DNA of 13,586 nt, from the NCBI GenBank assembly GCA_013695855.1, contig JACCZR010000089.1, positions 1-13,586 of the forward strand, given 5' to 3'. Position 1 is the stretch's first letter; each line of letters opens with the position of its first letter. Positions 12,845 to 13,586 of this stretch are shown piece by piece. The notes beneath the pieces are model-generated. The model saw nothing but the letters and a program-made list of their open reading frames with translations. It ran no database searches and was not told the DNA's origin. This DNA comes from Thermoleophilaceae bacterium. GTDB lineage: Bacteria > Actinomycetota > Thermoleophilia > Solirubrobacterales > Thermoleophilaceae. Position numbers and translations under genes: made by a program.

Positions 12845-13455
12845 GGTCCCCGCAGGCCCAGGCCGACTTCTACGCCCGCTCGGTCGGTGAGGTGGCCCGG
12901 GAGCTGGTGGGCTGCGTGCTGCGCCACGGCGAGACGGCTGGGCGCATCGTGGAAACCGAGAGCTACCACGAGTCAGAGCCCGCCTGCCACGCGCACATCG
13001 GGCTCACCGCGCGCACCCACACGCTCTTTCGGGCGCCTGGCGTGGCCTACGTCTACCGCTCCTACGGCATCCACGCCCTGTTCAACGCGGTGTGTGAGCC
13101 CGAGGGGGTGGGCGCCGCGGTCCTTATTCGTGCGCTGGAGCCGCTCGAAGGCCTCGACCTCATGCGCGAGCGCCGCAACCTCGATCGTCCCGGAGACCTC
13201 TGCTCGGGACCGGGCAAGCTCACCCAGGCCCTGGGCATCGACCTGGAGCTCAACGGCACCTCGGTGCCGGGTGGCCCGATCGAGATCGAGACACGCCCGG
13301 AAGGGACGGCGCCCCCCCGGCTGGTCGCGGGGCCCCGCATCGGGATCACGAAGGCGGCGGACCTGCCCTGGCGCTTCTGCGACGCCGACAGCCGGCACGT
13401 ATCGCGCCCGCTGCCGCCGGGCATGCGCCGGCCGCGCGTCAGTGCGGCGGCCTGA
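12841..13455 (+). CDS. 3-methyladenine DNA glycosylase (AAG/MPG family), apparent CTG start
   Basis: This base-excision-repair enzyme of about 204 residues removes alkylated purines. DFYARSVGEVARELVG near the N-terminus, GRIVETESY with catalytic E40 and intercalating-type Y42, CHAHIGLTARTHTLF, YVYRSYGIHALFN and AVLIRALEPLEG match the AAG family, and PRIGITKAADLPWRF is the usual C-terminal block. The conserved N-terminal FYAR lies before any ATG, GTG or TTG in this frame; the first conventional start (GTG 12892) would delete it. The CTG at 12841 overlaps the argH stop (CTGA) and is 5 nt after GGAGGAG (12829-12835), an excellent ribosome binding site. I therefore place the start at CTG. Coupling to argH looks positional rather than functional. 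Confidence 0.88.
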   Translation: MRSPQAQADFYARSVGEVARELVGCVLRHGETAGRIVETESYHESEPACHAHIGLTARTHTLFRAPGVAYVYRSYGIHALFNAVCEPEGVGAAVLIRALEPLEGLDLMRERRNLDRPGDLCSGPGKLTQALGIDLELNGTSVPGGPIEIETRPEGTAPPRLVAGPRIGITKAADLPWRFCDADSRHVSRPLPPGMRRPRVSAAA

Positions 13456-13470
13456 CTCACCTCAAGTGGG

Positions 13471-13493
13471 TGTCGCGGTCTCGCACGGCGACA
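13471..13493. terminator. Hairpin between convergent genes
   Basis: TGTCGC (13471-13476) pairs with GCGACA (13488-13493), and GT/AC can continue the stem past one mismatch. It lies in the 45-bp gap between the glycosylase stop and the stop of the minus-strand gene, where a bidirectional terminator is expected. No T-run follows on either side. Confidence 0.4.
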
Positions 13494-13500
13494 GGGCCCT

Positions 13501-13586
13501 CTAGCCGGGTGCGGCCTGGGCTCCGCCGCCCCCGCCGCCGGTAGGCGGGGTGGGAGCGGGCTGCTGCGGCGTTGCCGGCTGAGGGG
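13501..13586 (-). CDS. C-terminal tail of a gene entering from the right edge (Pro/Gln then poly-Gly)
   Basis: Reading the minus strand from the right edge gives 27 codons ending at TAG (13503-13501). The tail begins with a Pro/Gln/Ala-rich stretch (PQPATPQQPAPTPPT), continues with six glycines, and ends AQAAPG. Such low-complexity tails are common at the C-termini of actinobacterial secreted, membrane or cell-wall proteins. The other minus-strand frames here are Arg-rich and look like shadows. The main domain lies outside the window, so no function can be given. Confidence 0.5.
   Translation of the reverse strand, partial: PQPATPQQPAPTPPTGGGGGGAQAAPG

Noticed and set aside
1..13586. tRNA, rRNA, CRISPR arrays, insertion sequences or attachment sites
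   Set aside because: None was recognisable: no cloverleaf sequences, no spaced direct repeats of CRISPR type and no transposase-like frames.

Overview
The window is very GC-rich, gene-dense DNA. Its codon use, leaderless GTG/ATG starts with a TAnnnT -10 element, and NTGA stop/start overlaps point to a high-GC actinobacterium. The gene content suggests a Thermoleophilia/Solirubrobacterales-like lineage, but that placement is inference. The core is a branched-chain amino acid locus that could serve both leucine (LeuC, LeuD, LeuB) and isoleucine by the citramalate route (CimA, then the same LeuCD and LeuB), with IlvE as final transaminase.

Layout. 2-769: C-terminal part of an iron-alcohol-dehydrogenase/maleylacetate-reductase-like enzyme. 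873-1613: secreted LysM plus lytic transglycosylase with a structured leader and a strong terminator hairpin that overlaps its stop codon. 1648-4917: tightly coupled operon of HTH-cupin regulator, leuC, leuD and a Tam-like SAM methyltransferase, driven by a leaderless promoter embedded in a palindrome. 4914-5351: decayed minus-strand remnants of an ArsR-type regulator and a short downstream ORF. 5393-7415: leuB and ilvE. 7412-7497: an apparent isoleucine attenuator (10-codon leader peptide ending Ile-Ile-stop plus nested hairpins). 7498-10178: cimA and a DegT/DnrJ/EryC1 aminotransferase. 10162-10764 (minus): GNAT acetyltransferase, divergent from a small three-helix membrane protein (10802-11176). 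11173-11400 (minus): a gene remnant. 11474-13455: argH and a 3-methyladenine DNA glycosylase that appears to start at CTG. 13501-13586 (minus): the Pro/Gly-rich C-terminus of a gene that runs off the window.

How it fits together. CimA would make citramalate from pyruvate and acetyl-CoA. LeuCD and LeuB would convert it to 2-oxobutyrate, and also convert 2-isopropylmalate to 4-methyl-2-oxopentanoate. IlvE would aminate the final keto acids. Control appears split: a DNA-binding HTH-cupin protein at the head of leuCD, and an Ile-codon leader peptide immediately before cimA. The Tam-like methyltransferase coupled to leuD may act on an isopropylmalate-pathway acid. The most novel-looking items are the Ile leader peptide/hairpin before cimA, the regulator-leuCD-methyltransferase operon with its palindromic promoter, and the repeated leaderless promoter spacing.
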